From positions 8,990,001 to 9,054,000 of the forward strand of contig JAGVVL010000002.1 in assembly GCA_018287875.1 (NCBI GenBank): a stretch of 64,000 bases of DNA. Direction: 5' to 3'. The stretch's first letter is position 1, and each line of letters starts with the position of its first letter. Source of the DNA: Nigrospora sphaerica. Its lineage: Eukaryota > Ascomycota > Sordariomycetes > Amphisphaeriales > Apiosporaceae. Both the position numbers and the translations under genes were made by a program. A model generated the notes under the pieces. It saw only the letters and a program-made list of their open reading frames with translations. It was not told the DNA's origin and ran no database searches. This document shows, in pieces, positions 1-12,480 of this stretch.

Positions 1-1990
1 CATCATTCTTAATCTTAGCATTGAGAGCTTAAATCCGCCTTTAGTAGTAATTAATTAAATATTCTTTTTAATAAAGGCCTTTTAAATCTTTTTGAACAGT
101 AGCTATTACGTAGTTAAGTGTTTCGCAAATTAGTTTAAAAGCTATACTTAGTCTTTAAAGTCTGATGTCTTCTTTAAAGTAGACTACACTGTTATAGAAG
201 TATAAGATCTCTTTAGCGGTGTTAAGAAAAGTATATGTAAATATATTTGCTTTGACGTTATAGTATTAGAACAAACAAACCCCAGATGAAGGGAGTCTGG
301 TGGAAGGACGCGGTCGTAGGGTCGATCCGAACGAAGTGATTATGAGCCCTTATGTCAAATGCCACAAGCAAAGATGTGTGGATAGTATTAATCAAGGGTC
401 GCAGTAAGTGAGGAGGTAAAGAGTGAGGTTCAAAGTCAAGAGCAAAGAGAGTGTGTATTCATGAAGTATACTGGTCAACAGGCTGAATTGTGTTGTGTGT
501 GTGTCTGCGTGTCTCTCACATAGCTAACTGCAAACGGTTGAGCGTTCCTATTTAAAGTGCATTGGCCTGATCAAGGTTCAAGCCATTATTCCCTATCCCC
601 GTCTCAGTATCTAGTATACTTTAATGCGTATTATAATGTTACAGGTTGGGACCTGGGAGATAGGCTCAGGCGCACCTGGCCTTAGCGTCTCACAAACCCC
701 TCATATGAGGCTCCGAGTAGGTCTCTCCATTCGGACGCCAGGCTAGTGTTCAAGACCTAGGAGGGGGGGCTGAGCAGCGATTCGAACGTCCCGGTCCGAA
801 CGTTCCGATCCGAACGTTCCGGTCTGGACTCGCAAAATTTAACGAGACGCTGCACCCGGCCTCCTGAGGACGATTCTCTTCCCTCTTTCCCATCTAGAAA
901 ATAAACAGCATTTGGCCCCTTTGATAGTGCTTCAAGGCTCAGCCCCTTATATATAAATTTCATTTTCGCTTAAAAGTGGTTTAGCTATATTTACCGACTT
1001 AAGACTAGTCACTTTCCATTAATTCCAGATATTTCAGTTATTAAGCTTAGCTAAACAAGGCTTTTAATAGTAAGTAAATAATTCCGCTTATTAACTACTA
1101 TTAAGTCTGTTAACTAAGTTAAAAATGCGAGCTCTTTCTAGTATACTAATTCTAAAGCGCTAAAAACAGCTGAATCAACAAATTAAAGAACGTGACAATT
1201 ATAAAGAGGTAGACAAAGAAGATAAATATAATAAAAGAAGCATTAATATATAAAATTAGTTATTTTATAGCTACTATGACTATCTATAACTAGTAAGCGG
1301 TACTTAAAAGGGTTTTGAAGGCGGTATTTAGGATAAAGATTTTCTCGACTTACTTAAGCGCTATTTAGTTTATAATCTATCTGTTTTCGGCTATAGTGAA
1401 CTACTAGCCTTTAAGTTATCTTAAATCGAGCGGGAACTATTATTAATAACTTGTCTTACCCATAAAATGACTAACAGGGGTACGGCACGGCCTTAAGCGG
1501 AAATTCATTCAATGAAGGACATTTAAGCACAAGGATTAAGCTATTTCTTTCGTACGAAGCGTTTTTCCAAAACCTTTAAGAGTCCTGCTTCATTTATATT
1601 ATAGCGGTTAGCTGGCTTCATTCTTTAAATCTTTAGTAGTTAAAGATATCGGAACTATAAGCAAATCACCTTGATTAAGGCGCTATTAACACGCTACGAG
1701 TTGATAAACTAGCTCTTTTAAACTCCTATAGTTAGGTTTTTAACGTGGAAAGGCTTATGGCCACCTCTTTCCAAATGGCTCGCTATTGCTTTAAGTTTAA
1801 AGGATACGTTTAACAAACTCCTTAACTTAGGCGTGTGAAGGTAGAAACCTTAAAATAGCTTAGGTTAAAATCTAAGTTGTAAGTAACTCTTCTGAAATTA
1901 ATTTAAGCCTTTATTAGTTTACAAAGATTTAACTTTAAGTTAATGAACTTTAATTTAGCTTTATAATGTCAACTTTAATATACTATAATC
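1..1990 (-). repeat. RIP-degraded family-D repeat (probable pogo-type DNA transposon), copy 1
   Basis: AT-rich sequence with almost no open frames. Positions 1-260 match 46140-46320 plus 46905-46990, and 960-1090 match 47040-47160, so this is one copy of a dispersed family (D). The other copies lie at 11328-12480 and 45960-47728. The third copy shows a helix-turn-helix segment on the minus strand, so the family is probably a pogo/Fot transposon. This copy is interrupted by a solo LTR (637-951) and by unmatched sequence at about 270-636 that may be another insertion. 1140-1990 is AT-rich with no recognisable coding content. The element continues left of the window. Confidence 0.5.
637..951 (+). 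mobile_element. Solo LTR, family LTR-A (copy 1)
   Basis: A 315-bp sequence starts TGTTACAGGTTGGG and ends in a RIP-changed ...CTTATA where copy 2 ends ...CTCACA. It is flanked by a perfect 5-bp duplication TATAA (632-636 and 952-956). A second copy lies at 31921-32252. No internal retrotransposon sequence is attached, so this is a solo LTR left by LTR-LTR recombination. It contains a 14-bp-period array of GAACGTTC-type palindromes (784-819; the first unit is degenerate). Confidence 0.88.
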
Positions 1991-2115
1991 TCAAGAGATG
2001 CGGGAAAAAAAAACTTTTTCGAAACAAACCCTACACAGCAATAACTTTACAATCACGACTCTATAAGCTACCGAATAGCCCGGAAACTGTTCCTAGAGCT
2101 TCATTTAGCCCAGAA

Positions 2116-3474
2116 ATGGTCGATTCACCACTCTCGAGGCAAAGCGCGGGTGGTGGAAGCCGCCATAGGCCCGCCCCACCCCCCGAGCCGTTACCTCCGG
2201 ACTCAAGAACACCATCGCCAGACAGCATTACAGTACCTGGACGCAGTCCAGAGGATATACGCAGCACTATAGACGACTTCAAACGCTTCCTAGCTAGCGA
2301 AGTCAACATTGCGGCCTTATCCGCAGCAGTTCAAGCCGCTATTCCGGTCTTAAAGACGGCGGCTAAGGAATCGGACAACCAGCTTAGCGTCGAAAGACGT
2401 ATCAATGCTATCGAGAACACGCTGCAAGCTATCTTTAAGGAAATTAAAGCTCTTAAGACGTACGCTATAACCGCTACTGCCCTTACCGCCGCCCTAACGC
2501 CTAGGGCCCCCCAGGTAGCCAAGACTCTACCTCCTCGACACGAACAGGAGGTAACAGTTAAGGCCGCAGGAACCAAAGGCCGCACTTATAAAGAGATCGT
2601 GCGGAAAGTTAACATAGTAACAGGTAGAGAAACAGTAATAGCTGCACGGAAGCTTCCTAGCGGAGACTATATTATTACCTGTAAGATAGTAGAAGAGAAG
2701 CGACAGCTGGAAACTGACTGGGCCTGGACTACCGAGGCCTTCGGAGAGAACGCCTCTATCTAAAAGAGAAAGATCCTAATAGTGGCCTATAGCATCAACA
2801 AGGAGGCCATAGAGACGAACCAAGGGCAGCTAGGAGTCCAACTCCGGAACCAGCCCGGCAGCCCTATCGACGTCCTAGAGGCCAAGCTCCCTCGCAACGC
2901 CAAGACCTCGTCCAGGAAGGTCACGGCCCTATATATTGCAGTACCCACGGTTTAACAAGCGGAACAGCTGTGTCGAGACGGCCTTATTTGGCATTATAGC
3001 TACTATCTATACGAGCCCTTCGCCGAAGGAGCACAGCTTAAGCAGTGCTACCACTGCTACCGTTATGGACATATCGCCCGCGTTTACCGCCATGTACGCA
3101 GGTGCGGGCTCTGCTCTTTAATAAAGTATAACAATAAAGAATACCTAGAAGCCGAGAATAAGAGCCGGTACTGCTGTCCAGCATGCCAAGGACCACACAC
3201 TACGTGGTCTAAGGAGTATCCAGTCCGCCAGGAGTAAGTCCAGATCGCTAAGGCTGCTTATATCACGAGACCGAAGGGATTCGCACTGCCCTTGTAAGAA
3301 CCCCCTAAGCCAACAGCCGAGGACTGGCAGACAGTACAGCCGCGAAAGCGTCGAGCAACCAGCTGCCGTACTAGAAGCACTGGCAGAGCCCGCAGCAGAA
3401 CCCACGAAGAGATAGACGATATGGACATCGAAACACCGGAGTCAACACTAAACAGCATCCACGCTCGACCATGA
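2116..3474 (+). pseudogene. LINE1-1 ORF1, gag-like nucleic-acid-binding protein (broken)
   Basis: It corresponds to the 19756-21114 ORF1 of copy 2. The N-terminal half is Pro/Ser-rich, followed by a predicted coiled segment and an RNA-binding-like domain. The C-terminal third has CCHC zinc knuckles of the CX2CX4HX4C type. The frame runs open to 2763, where a CAG (copy 2) has become TAA, and more stops follow near 2953 and in the knuckle region. The start is taken at the ATG corresponding to the copy-2 start. Its stop TGA overlaps the ORF2 ATG as ATGA at 3471-3474. Non-functional. Confidence 0.8.
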
Positions 3475-6400
3475 CAGCGCTAAGGATCCTACACTGGAAC
3501 ACGCAGAAAAGTAAGAAAGCACAGATCCTGGCAGTCGATGCTATCTCCGAAGAGTACGACGTCCTAGCTATCCAAGAGCCCTGGCGAAACCCACACATGC
3601 CGACTACTTACTGCCCGAGATCCTCTCCGTACCACCTACTTTACGCGATCGAGGGAGGTAGGGCATGTATCTACATCAACAAGAAGTACACCCCAGTGTA
3701 GTGGACATACAAGGCACAGCCAGATAGGTGTCGTATCATAATCCTACTGCCAGACGGTCCTATAACGGTTGTCTGCATATACTCGCCTCCCCCTGGGTCC
3801 ACTAGTAAATCGGACCTGCCAGCTATCGAAGCCCTCTATAACGAACCCCAGCCACGACGAACAGTCCTCGTGGGAGACTTTAACGTCCACCACCCCGCCT
3901 GGGGAGGATATAACGTCCGACCTTATAGGGCAGCTAATAAGCTGCTCCAACTAGCAGAATCCTGGAGACTCCAGCTGATCACACCCCCTAGAACACCAAC
4001 ATGGACACGAAAAGGATGCGCAGACTCTACGATCGACCTAGCCTGGGCCACGGACGATCTCCGGGTCGCCTATAATGGATACGCACCGTATGCAGGGTCC
4101 GATCACCTCCCTCAGGTGATACGCGTAGCTGGACCTTATACAGACCGCCAAGATAGACCACGACGCAGCTGGAAAACAGCTGACTATAACCAGGCAAAAG
4201 CAGAAGCGGCGCACCTACCACAGCCAGGGCGACTCGAGACATCAGAAGAAATCGACAGCTACACCGAGACATTAACTAAGGAGCTAACTTAGATAGCCGA
4301 CCTAGTTGCCCCCCTCCGCTACTCTAAGGGGAGAGGCAAGGCCTAGTGGAACCACGACATAAAAAGAGCTATAGAGGAGGAGAGACAAGCTTAGCGAGCA
4401 TGGCTATCCGATAAGACAGACGCAGCCTGGCGAGCTCTTCGGCAAGCATCCCTTACGAAAAAGGAAACGATCCGAGAAGCCAAGACAGCGTCCTAGAGAT
4501 ATATACTCCACGAGGCTTCTAGTCAGCCAGCTGGCGTCTAGAATATTGCGAGATAGGCAAGAACGGAAGGAGCAGCACCGCCGTTACACCCAGCAGTCCT
4601 TACGCTCTACACACCGCGTGGCGAAGTAAAGACCCATAATGAGAAAACAGAGGCCTTCCGTGAGAGGTTCTATCCCCTCCCTAAGGCTACGTATACTGGC
4701 TTCCGAATAACGAACCGGCTCGCAGTGCCTCTCGATATAGACAGCAAGGTGACAGCAGAACAAGTCCAAGACGTCCTTACTAAGGCAGGCCAGTGGAAGG
4801 CACCTGGACCAGACCAGCTTCCGAACGGATTCCTTAAACGCCTAAGAAAGCCCCTCTTCTAGGCCTTGGCCTCCCTAGCGGAAGCGTGCTGGCATATAGG
4901 ATACTATCTAAGAGCGTTCCGGAAAGCAGTCACCGTTATCCTCCGGAAGCCAGGAAAACAGCCAAACGAGTACCACCAAGCCGGCGGATGGAGACCTATC
5001 GCGTTGCTCAACACTATAGGGAAAGCGATCGAGAGCCTACTAACGCAACGGCTAGCTAGCTTTACCGAAGAGAACGGACTGCTCCCGGACGAACAGATGG
5101 GCAACCGGAAAGGCCGCTCCACAGAAACGGCCTTGCGGTTACTAACGGACTTAGTCTGCACAGCCTAGAAACATAGAGGTGTAGCAACTCTTCTATCGCT
5201 AGATATCTCAGGCGCTTTCGACTCCGTCGACTATGGAAGACTCCTCGCTAACCTGCGAGCGCTAAGGGTCCCTATATAGACTATCAGCTGGATCCGAAGC
5301 TTCCTATTTAACCGGTCTACCACGTTATTCTTCGACGGCCAGGAATCGGACGAGATCCCAGTCCCAGCAGGCGTCCCGCAGGGCTCACCCCTATCGCCTA
5401 TCCTCTTTTGCCTTTATAAAGCCGGTCTCTATAAGGCTCTCCGCGCTGTACCAGGGATAGCTACTATAGCCTTTGTAGACGACACGAACCTTGTGGGCTT
5501 CGGCTTAGACCCAGAGTAGACCTGCAAGCGGCTAGAAGCCGCTTATAGGGTTTGCAAAGAATGGGCAGTCAGCTACGGCATAACCTTCGCAGTCCAGAAA
5601 TATCACCTAGTCCACTTCTCTCGAAGACGGAAAGGTCCGGACACGAAGATAGCCTTAGAAGGTCACGAAATCGAACCGGAAGACTCCTGCCGTGTCCTTG
5701 GTATCCAGGTGGATAGACGTCTCCGCTGGGACGTCCACATCCAGTCGATATCGAAGAAGATAGCAACGTAGGTCTATGCTCTAGACCGGATAGCCGGCTC
5801 GACATAGGGCGCGTCTCTCCAGCAAGCCCGCCAAGTCTATACAGCCGTTGTACAGTCTGCGATAGGCTATAGAGCTTCAGAGTGGCACCGCTAGATCTCG
5901 AAAAATAGAGCTAAGGTACTTAACAACGTCCAGATAGAGTGCCTCCGAAAGGTCACAGGAGCTTTCAAAGCCACGGCCACTGCAGTACTAGAAACAGAAG
6001 CTTACGTGTCCCCCTTAAACACGTGGCTTAACAGAAGGGTGGCGGCATCGGAAGAGAGGCTCCAACAGCCGCGTATCGCATCACTTATCCAAGCGAGATG
6101 CGATAGCGCAGCTAGATGGATCCTAACAAGACCGACTCGCCGGCGCAGACCGAAAGGCCCCGACGCTCCCGATCGTAAGAGGTGGCTAGACGAATGGCTA
6201 GCTGGAGACTCAGCATATAAAGCTAAGGAGAGAGACTGGCTTTAAAGATAGCAACAAGCGCAGAAAAATCGAACAGCACGAACCCTGGCAGCAACTAAGA
6301 TGCCGCCAGATAAGCACGTCCTCAAGCTCCATAAGGGACTCCATAAGGCCGAGAGCTCCATCCTCGTTTAAGCGAGGACTGACAAGGTTAGGCTACGAGA

Positions 6401-6625
6401 CTTCCTTTTTAAGCGTAGGGTCCCAGGCTTCGACAGCCCTTAGTGCGTCTGCGGTCAGGGCAAGGAGACCGTCCAGCATATCCTCGTCTTCTGCCCACGG
6501 GAAAGAGAAAGACGAGAGCATCTCGTCCAAGCTCTAGGAGGACCGGTAGACACGGACAGGATGCTCGACACCCCAGGAAAAGCAGGAATTATCGCAAGAT
6601 AGATACTCCGCTCCGGAAGGCGCCT
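3471..6625 (+). pseudogene. LINE1-1 ORF2, endonuclease-reverse transcriptase (broken)
   Basis: It begins MTALRILHWNTQKSKKAQI, the start of an APE-type endonuclease; the GDFNVHHPAWGG segment (around 3870) and the GSDHLPQ segment (around 4100) belong to the same domain. The reverse transcriptase follows, with GGWRPIALLN near 4985, DISGAFDSVD near 5205, and GVPQGSPLSPIL near 5370. The catalytic FADD appears as FVDD near 5470, so even the active-site motif is altered. Dozens of TAG/TAA stops are present, most where copy 2 or 3 has TGG or CAG. The C-terminal Cys/His motif (near 6440) is degenerate. Dead copy. Confidence 0.85.
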
Positions 6626-8022
6626 TCTCCCAGGCCTGCTTCTCTAATTTACTAATTTCTAAACTCCTGCGTGGTATGTCGTGAATACTGACAGGGTGTA
6701 TATGTATTGATCTGAAACAGTTTAAGGTCCTTCTACAACTAGTTAATCAACGGCTTATAAGCATTTAGAAAAGAGCTTGCTATTCGGTCTTATACATCCC
6801 TATAATTTCCTTTGGTCGCGATATTCTCGTTGTCTTTCCCTACGCACTCATCACTTTTATGTTGAGGTACGACCGGATCCACGCCTTTGAAGGACCCCTA
6901 GTTTTGAACCTTAACCCCTGCCACCGTCTAAGAGTGCGTCGGGGGCCTCGGCTCGCTTATAGTCGGCTACACTATCTGAATTTGCTACAGTTTTATACAA
7001 GTTAGTCGCTGCTCGAAAGGTAATACAAAACCTATACAAGTGGTAGGCCGCTTACTACTTCGTGGCTTTTGCTCTATAGCTACCCCCGAAACAAGTCTAG
7101 AGAGACCTAGAGCCACGAAGATGAAGAAAGAACGCATCGCGGGTAAGGAAAGGCAAATAAAAGCCGTTTATAGAGGTGAAATTAATGGTGCACAAGGGAT
7201 TGTAAGACGGTCCAGCTGTGGGAATTATGAGGAAAGAAATTGGTAAGGATTCTGCTAATGCGAATAGTGTCCTCGCTGCACTCTAATATAAATATCCATC
7301 GACTCTTTTGTTTACTTTATTTTATCATTAATAATAAATGGCTAGGTAATCCGGAGAAGATGCCCCAAATGTTTCGTTATACTATTTGTCCATTTAGCAC
7401 CTAGCCTCTATTATTTCGACGTGTTTTCAGAGGTAATTTACTATATTCAGCTAGCTTGCCTCTTCTAGCATGATATTATATCGAAACTAATCACTTCATC
7501 GTTATCTCGTATGGATTGTATTCGGTGCTCGTATCGAGGGCTCGGTGTTTCGCTGACATCAGATTATGCATAAGGGTCACGCGGTAGGATGAATAGTGTC
7601 AATCCTAGCGCCTCCTAGATTGTGATCTGTCTTCTCATTGGGTTATAGTCCACTTCGGAGCCTGACGTCAGCAGCCACCATGCACTTCTATTACATACTA
7701 GGGTGCAAAGCGGTCATGATATCCATAGACTCTACACGCTGCGCCACATGACCACAGACACTAAGAGCTGCGCCTTAAGATAACAGGGTGTACACGATGC
7801 GTGGCATGACAACAATGACGATCATCTGTATCAATGAGCCCCTTCGAACCCACCGCCGTCACACCTTTCAGCCTTCTAGTGAGCATTTTGTTCTCATAAC
7901 AGATGTAGCAGACGTCTATCGAAGCTCAGGGTCTTTACTAGCCATTCATATATGTGTCCTCGCACACGCAGCTGAAGCCCGTCCTCGTTGAGTTTTCCTG
8001 GTTTCGGTGTAAAGGAAGTAAA
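6626..8022. other. Intergenic region without recognisable gene
   Basis: I see no gene, RNA or repeat match here. Composition is intermediate and short frames (for example 7040-7246) have no recognisable content. The last few hundred bases must hold the promoter of the UstYa-like gene starting at 8023. I also looked for a repeat-containing RiPP precursor ORF here and saw none. Confidence 0.4.
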
Positions 8023-9076
8023 ATGTCGTCCCAAAAGCTGCTTTCGCAGAATTCCTCGCCGTTTCTTAATGAAGACAGCGATGACTCGCTGATCTCTCCG
8101 CCAATATCGACCAAGCGTGGAATCATACGTCCCCATGGCTCACACAAATGGCATTGGTCTAAGTTCGGTCTCAATCCGTGCCACGCCGTATTGGCCGTCA
8201 TTTTCACCTTGTTCGGATTTCTATTGGCTCACATAGGCCGTAGTGAGCCCAAATGGCACGGACAGGACAGTGACTTAGTGTTTTGTAAGTTTTGAGCCCG
8301 GAATCTAACAGCGCTGGCATCGGACTAAGACACGCGGTGAGCCCCGGCCCGTGACGCCGTCACGTACGAACACCAAACTATCGACGTACGCTTTAAAAAT
8401 TCATACACCGATTACGTCGGAACGCCGTCTAAAAAGATAGACGATGCTTGGAATAAACTCATGCAGTGTAAGTATATCTTGTTCCCCCTTCGGATACTTA
8501 AAAGCACCTGCAGGGAAGCCACCCTTCTTAACTCTTAGCAACCGTGGTCCAAGTAAAGAAAGAGGAGGGGCGCGTATTTAAAGGCCTTAAAGTCGGCATG
8601 ACGGCAACATTAATTGACGAACAAACGTAGTCATGAACCTGCGCGTGCAAGCGGACGACCTGGCCGCTATTAACCGCACATCGGTAGCCCTCCACGACGA
8701 CGAGGGCGGCTTCTTAGTGACGCTTGACGTGCACCACCAAATCCACTGCCTCAACATGTTGCGGCAGCAGCTCTCCGGGACCGCATACTACCCGAATGCG
8801 GGGGGGCCGACACGGGCAGCCCGGCGTAGCCACGCCAACCACTGCATCGAGTCGCTTCGGCGGGTGATCCTGTGCCACGCCGACGCAACGCTGGTAACGT
8901 ACACGTGGCTTGACAACGACGACACACGGCCAGGCCTCGATTTCGTCGTGGACCGCCAGTGTCGTAGCTGGGACGAGCTGACGCGCTGGACCGCCGCCCA
9001 TTCGATCCCCGTGGAGCGTCTGCGCGAGCCGCTTTTACGGAATCCGCGTCGGGGTCAAGAGGAACGAAGCCCGTGA
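8023..9076 (+). CDS. UstYa-like (DUF3328) oxidase family protein, three exons
   Basis: Proposed exons are 8023-8284, 8342-8467 and 8631-9076, encoding 277 residues. Both introns have GT-AG ends (57 and 163 bp) and keep the frame. The start is the ATG at 8023, giving a cytosolic tail, one membrane segment at residues 52-70, then the conserved LVFSPARDAV-type entry of the family. Two HXXHC motifs, the family signature thought to bind metal, lie at residues 165-169 (HQIHC) and 197-201 (HANHC). Known members (UstYa/UstYb in ustiloxin, CctP2 in cyclochlorotine and others) do oxidative cyclisation or related modification of ribosomal peptides and other metabolites; the exact reaction here is unknown. 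No stop or frameshift, and GC is well above the flanking repeats. The nearest intact gene is an MFS transporter 5.5 kb downstream, beyond LTR debris. The family call is strong; the splice sites are by eye. Confidence 0.85.
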
Positions 9077-9363
9077 TCGGCCATTCGGAGCATCGACGAT
9101 GGGTTCGAAGAGCGCTCTGCAGAGATATTACTAGCTATAATAGGCTCACTCAAATTAAAGTACCCTTTACCGCTAAGGCAGGCTACTATAGTAGTGAATC
9201 TCTTGATTTCTTACAAAATAAGATTCTTGATTGCGAACCAGGGTTTAATAAAGCTCTTAAAGACCTCTAATAATAATCTCTACACTAATATATCCTTTGT
9301 GGACTTGGTCGGACTCGTGATGAGCTTAGTCATAACTCTTGGTAGTAGGCAAGTCTATACGAT
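9077..9363. other. 3' flank of the UstYa-like gene
   Basis: AT content rises steadily after the stop codon at 9076. Short open frames at 9073-9376 have no recognisable content. It presumably includes the terminator region of the upstream gene; no motif is clear enough to name. Confidence 0.3.
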
Positions 9364-9638
9364 TGTTACGGTTTAAAGAGCAAAGGTCTGGCAAGACCGA
9401 AGAGGCTTTATTAAGATGCGAGAACTAGGTATAAGGAAGGAAGGAACAGAGGGTATCTAGCTAGATCGCAGGCTAGAGTTATATATAAATCTCCCCGAGC
9501 CTGCAATGCCCTTAGGCCAATCAAGAACGCCCTTAAGCCTTACCCCACGTAAGGTAGACTACCACCACTTGGGCTAACCCAGACTTGGGCCACTACATCT
9601 ATCGTGAAACCCTTTAAGACAGTCTCTAATGTTTTACA
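9364..9638 (+). mobile_element. Candidate LTR (TGTTACGG...TTTTACA)
   Basis: A 275-bp segment starts TGTTACGGTTTAAAG and ends AATGTTTTACA, with a TATATAAA box near 9481, the look of a fungal Gypsy LTR. There is no second copy in the window and no target duplication, so the boundaries are tentative. The following 9639-10267 would be RIP-degraded internal sequence. Confidence 0.35.
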
Positions 9639-10267
9639 GCCATAACTAGGCCTAATTAGCTAATACTTAACTTATATCTCTTTAAAGGCCTCTTCTTTCT
9701 TATGTTTCTAATTATCTTCAATTTATTGTGTTTCCAATAGCTTATTTAGCTGCTAGTGCGTAAATCTCTATAGGCGAACTTAGTTCGCTTCATTCTTAGC
9801 TAACCTATAGCTTACAAGATGCCCTCTATATTAATAAACGCCTATTAAGACTTAAAAAGGACTTAAAGCTGTTTTCAAGGTCGCTATCTTTTGAATGTAG
9901 CTTTTAATTACTTATTTTTTACTTATAAGCGACGTTATGAGCGGTCAGAATGTTAAAGGCCTTCTATAGCTTTTAAAGGCCTCGGCACTACATTATAGTC
10001 GCAAGCGCGCTATCCTTTATTAACATAAGAAGCCCTAATTCCTTTACTTACGTTTTATTTATTAATCTGAAGTTTGTTTCGTTTAACGCTGCGCTTTAGT
10101 TTAATGTTTCGCGTGCTCCGGTTTTCTTATAGTCTATACGTCCGCTTAGATAATAAGCCTACTATTAAAAGACTTAAAACGGTCTCTTAAAAAGATGCTA
10201 GTTGCCCCTTAGCCTTTTAAGATCTTATGTTAAAAGTATAGGGCTTAATCATATACCGTTATCTTTT
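9639..10267. repeat. AT-rich RIP-degraded sequence
   Basis: The stretch is dominated by TTA/TAA and CTTATA words with no open frame and no protein similarity I can recognise. It is probably an eroded retrotransposon interior, given the LTR-like segments on both sides. Confidence 0.4.
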
Positions 10268-10800
10268 TGTAACGAAGCGCTATACCTAAGTACTGCGTGA
10301 CGTAGGGTTTTGTACAATCAAGGACAGAGAGCGTCTGTCTAGCTTGAACACTGGTTGTTGGGTAACTGAATGACTGAGGGTGCTTAACTGGGTAACTGGT
10401 CTGAACTTCACAATAGGTCGTTAGGAGGTTACTCCCATCTATAGGTGAGATAGATGCTTAGATTGATCACTGAGGTTATGACTGTTTATGTAGGAAATCC
10501 TTCTGACTTATATACCAAGTTATTCCCTCACTGATACCCTGGATCACTATGAATCCATCTTGGGCTCACTGGTGAGCCTTTCTTAGATCACTGGTGAGCC
10601 TGTCCTGGCTCACTCGTGAGTCGTGATCCAGTCCGGGTGATCCATTAGGTAATCCTGAGTCCGTGGGGCGGTGCGGTAATTCCAGTGTAGCTTTCCTTGT
10701 GGCTTGGATGTCTTGGCTTGGTCCGTGCGTTGGTGCGTAAGCGCTGGCCATAAGAGAGTTGGGTTGTTTGTTTGTTTGTTGGCAATGTTGGTCCGTAACA
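10268..10800 (-). mobile_element. Probable solo LTR, minus orientation (TGTTACGGACC family)
   Basis: Read on the minus strand it starts TGTTACGGACCAACATTGCC at 10800 and ends ...GCTTCGTTACA at 10268 (533 bp). These termini are typical of fungal Gypsy LTRs. The flanks are CTTTT (10263-10267) and CCTTT (10801-10805), a 5-bp duplication with one C-to-T difference that RIP would explain. Inside is a (TTTG)n run near 10765 and a cluster of CACTGGTGAGCC-like repeats at 10567-10620. Confidence 0.55.
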
Positions 10801-10804
10801 CCTT

Positions 10805-11327
10805 TGTTAAAGACTTAGTTATACACTTATCAAAAAGCTAGTATTTTAACCAAGACTGCCTTAGAGCTTGGGCCTCCTTACCCGAGAGCACAAGCCATCC
10901 TACTCTAAAGCTAGCGCTACTTTTCCTGTATATATGGCCTACGCTACTCGGAACCTTCCACGAGTTTCTACGAGTTTCTACGTGCTTCTATGAGGTTCCA
11001 CGAGCCTCCACGTGGTCCCACGAGGTTCCACGAGCGTTCATATGCTTTTAAGCTATATAATTACTTATGCGTTTACTTACGCGTCCCCTCTCTGTATTAC
11101 TAAGAGGATAACGGATTAGAAAGGCATAAATAAGGGATAATTCTTCCCTCTTTATATACATAGTCTCGTAAATAAGTAAGCAACTTAAAGATTTCACTCT
11201 TGACCCCCTTTTAAGAGAATTTCCTACTCTACCGTGCTTTTTTATCTTTAAAGAACGGCCTCCGAGATTGAAAGAGCCCTTATAAAGGAGTTGCTTTTTC
11301 TTTTCGATCAAACCACTATTTTTAACA
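10805..11327 (-). mobile_element. Solo LTR, family LTR-B (copy 1, minus, eroded)
   Basis: It aligns in reverse to the LTR-B copies at 33810-34387, 46322-46904 and 49522-50104. It ends ...ATTTTTAACA where the others carry TGTTGRAAG on their strand. The left (LTR 3') end lacks about 40 bp present elsewhere. The 10-bp-period array of CACGAG/GTTTC-like words at 10962-11040 is the clearest internal landmark. No target duplication is visible. Confidence 0.7.
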
Positions 11328-12480
11328 TTTTATCTATCGTTAAGGTTTTATTTCGAGCTTTCTTTTAAGTAGCCACGAACATTACCTTACCTGTAACGGT
11401 AAATATTATAGAGTAGTAAGTAGCATATAGAATAGATCTAAGCTTACACTTTAACGCTAAAAACAAGCCGACTTTAAGGTGTTAAAAGATTTATAAGCAG
11501 TGCTTTAAGAGAAAATTAAGCTAAACTCGCGCTTAAAGACCCTTTGAGAGAAAAGTATTATCAACGTGGCTATTACAGCTATTAATAATAAGATGACGCT
11601 ATTAATAATATTTTTAAGGCTTTATTTAAAGGAGAAATACCTTACGTGGTTAATATAGCACTATCTCGTTACTTAATTAGTTAGAATCGATAAAGGCAAA
11701 TATTTAAGACTTAAGATTATCGTCTCTTAACATCTCCTCCTTAAACCACTATTATTAACCGTTTTTACCTCCAAAGATAACTAAGGTAAAAAGCGCTCTA
11801 CCGTTTTTAGCTACGCACTTTATGATAGTCATCTACTCTCTATTTAAAGGGTTTTTAATAAAGATCTCTTTAAGCTTAAAGGGTCTTATAATAAGAGAAG
11901 CGTCTTTAACTCCGACTTAAGACCGTATCTTATCGGCGTTATAAATGTGAGCTAAAAGTTTAGTTAATATTAAAGGATTATTTAATTTATAAAAAACTCA
12001 TTAATATTTATTAAATAAGCTGTTAATTTTAGCAGACGTTATATAAGGTCTATGACTTTAAATAACGTTTTAAAAAGCGCTAAATTTAGTGTTTTACAAA
12101 GGTCTTAAGTCCTTTAAGCGCTCGAGAGGTCTTTAAAGTATACATTGTAAACTTTAAGTAAGGCGGCGTGTAGCTTTACTTAGTATACGTCTTAACTTAG
12201 CGCACTAAATAAGTTTCTTAGCGTAGTGAAAGGTTTTATTACTCCTTACAAGCCTTATAAATAGTCCGTTCATTATTAATATAGCGTTAAAGTGTAGACT
12301 TTAAGATAGAGTATTACTTAGTAACTAAATAAACGGAGGCGCCGTTCTTCATAGCACGAATAGTAGCACGTAGCGTTTTTCTTAAATAGTGGCCATATTG
12401 AAAGATGCATAATTAAGCGGCGATGAGAATGGTCTAATTAATCTATTTATTAGTATTGTAGTTGTTATTATATCCATGGT
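11328..12480 (-). repeat. Family-D repeat copy 2, heavily RIP-degraded
   Basis: 12080-12460 aligns with 47400-47728 (shared landmarks: GGAGGCGCCGTTCTT and GGTGGCCATATTGAAAGATGC, with T-for-C changes here). The 47.4-kb copy shows a helix-turn-helix DNA-binding segment in this part, so this copy is the same probable pogo-type transposase pseudogene, minus strand. The rest (11328-12080) is AT-rich and unreadable as protein. Confidence 0.5.

Larger units (their letters stand above)
2005..6625 (+). mobile_element. LINE1 copy 1 (Tad/I-like non-LTR retrotransposon), RIP-mutated, 3' truncated
   Basis: This is a near full-length member of the window's most abundant family; the others are at 19649-24486, 52396-57229, 45142-45574 and 13008-13562. 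The 5' end is an A-run followed by CTTTTTCGAAAC, shared with copies 2 and 3. It carries ORF1 (gag-like) and ORF2 (endonuclease plus reverse transcriptase). Against copy 2, many CA dinucleotides are TA and both ORFs are riddled with stops. The 3' UTR and tail are missing: homology stops at about 6625, in the last ORF2 codons. I found no target duplication for this copy. Confidence 0.9.

Noticed and set aside
3744..4292. Separate small genes within LINE1-1
   Set aside because: They are broken pieces of the ORF2 endonuclease, matched by copy 2 and copy 3.
9364..10800. One complete LTR retrotransposon bounded by 9364-9638 and 10268-10800
   Set aside because: The two LTR-like segments differ in sequence and orientation, so they cannot be the two ends of one element.
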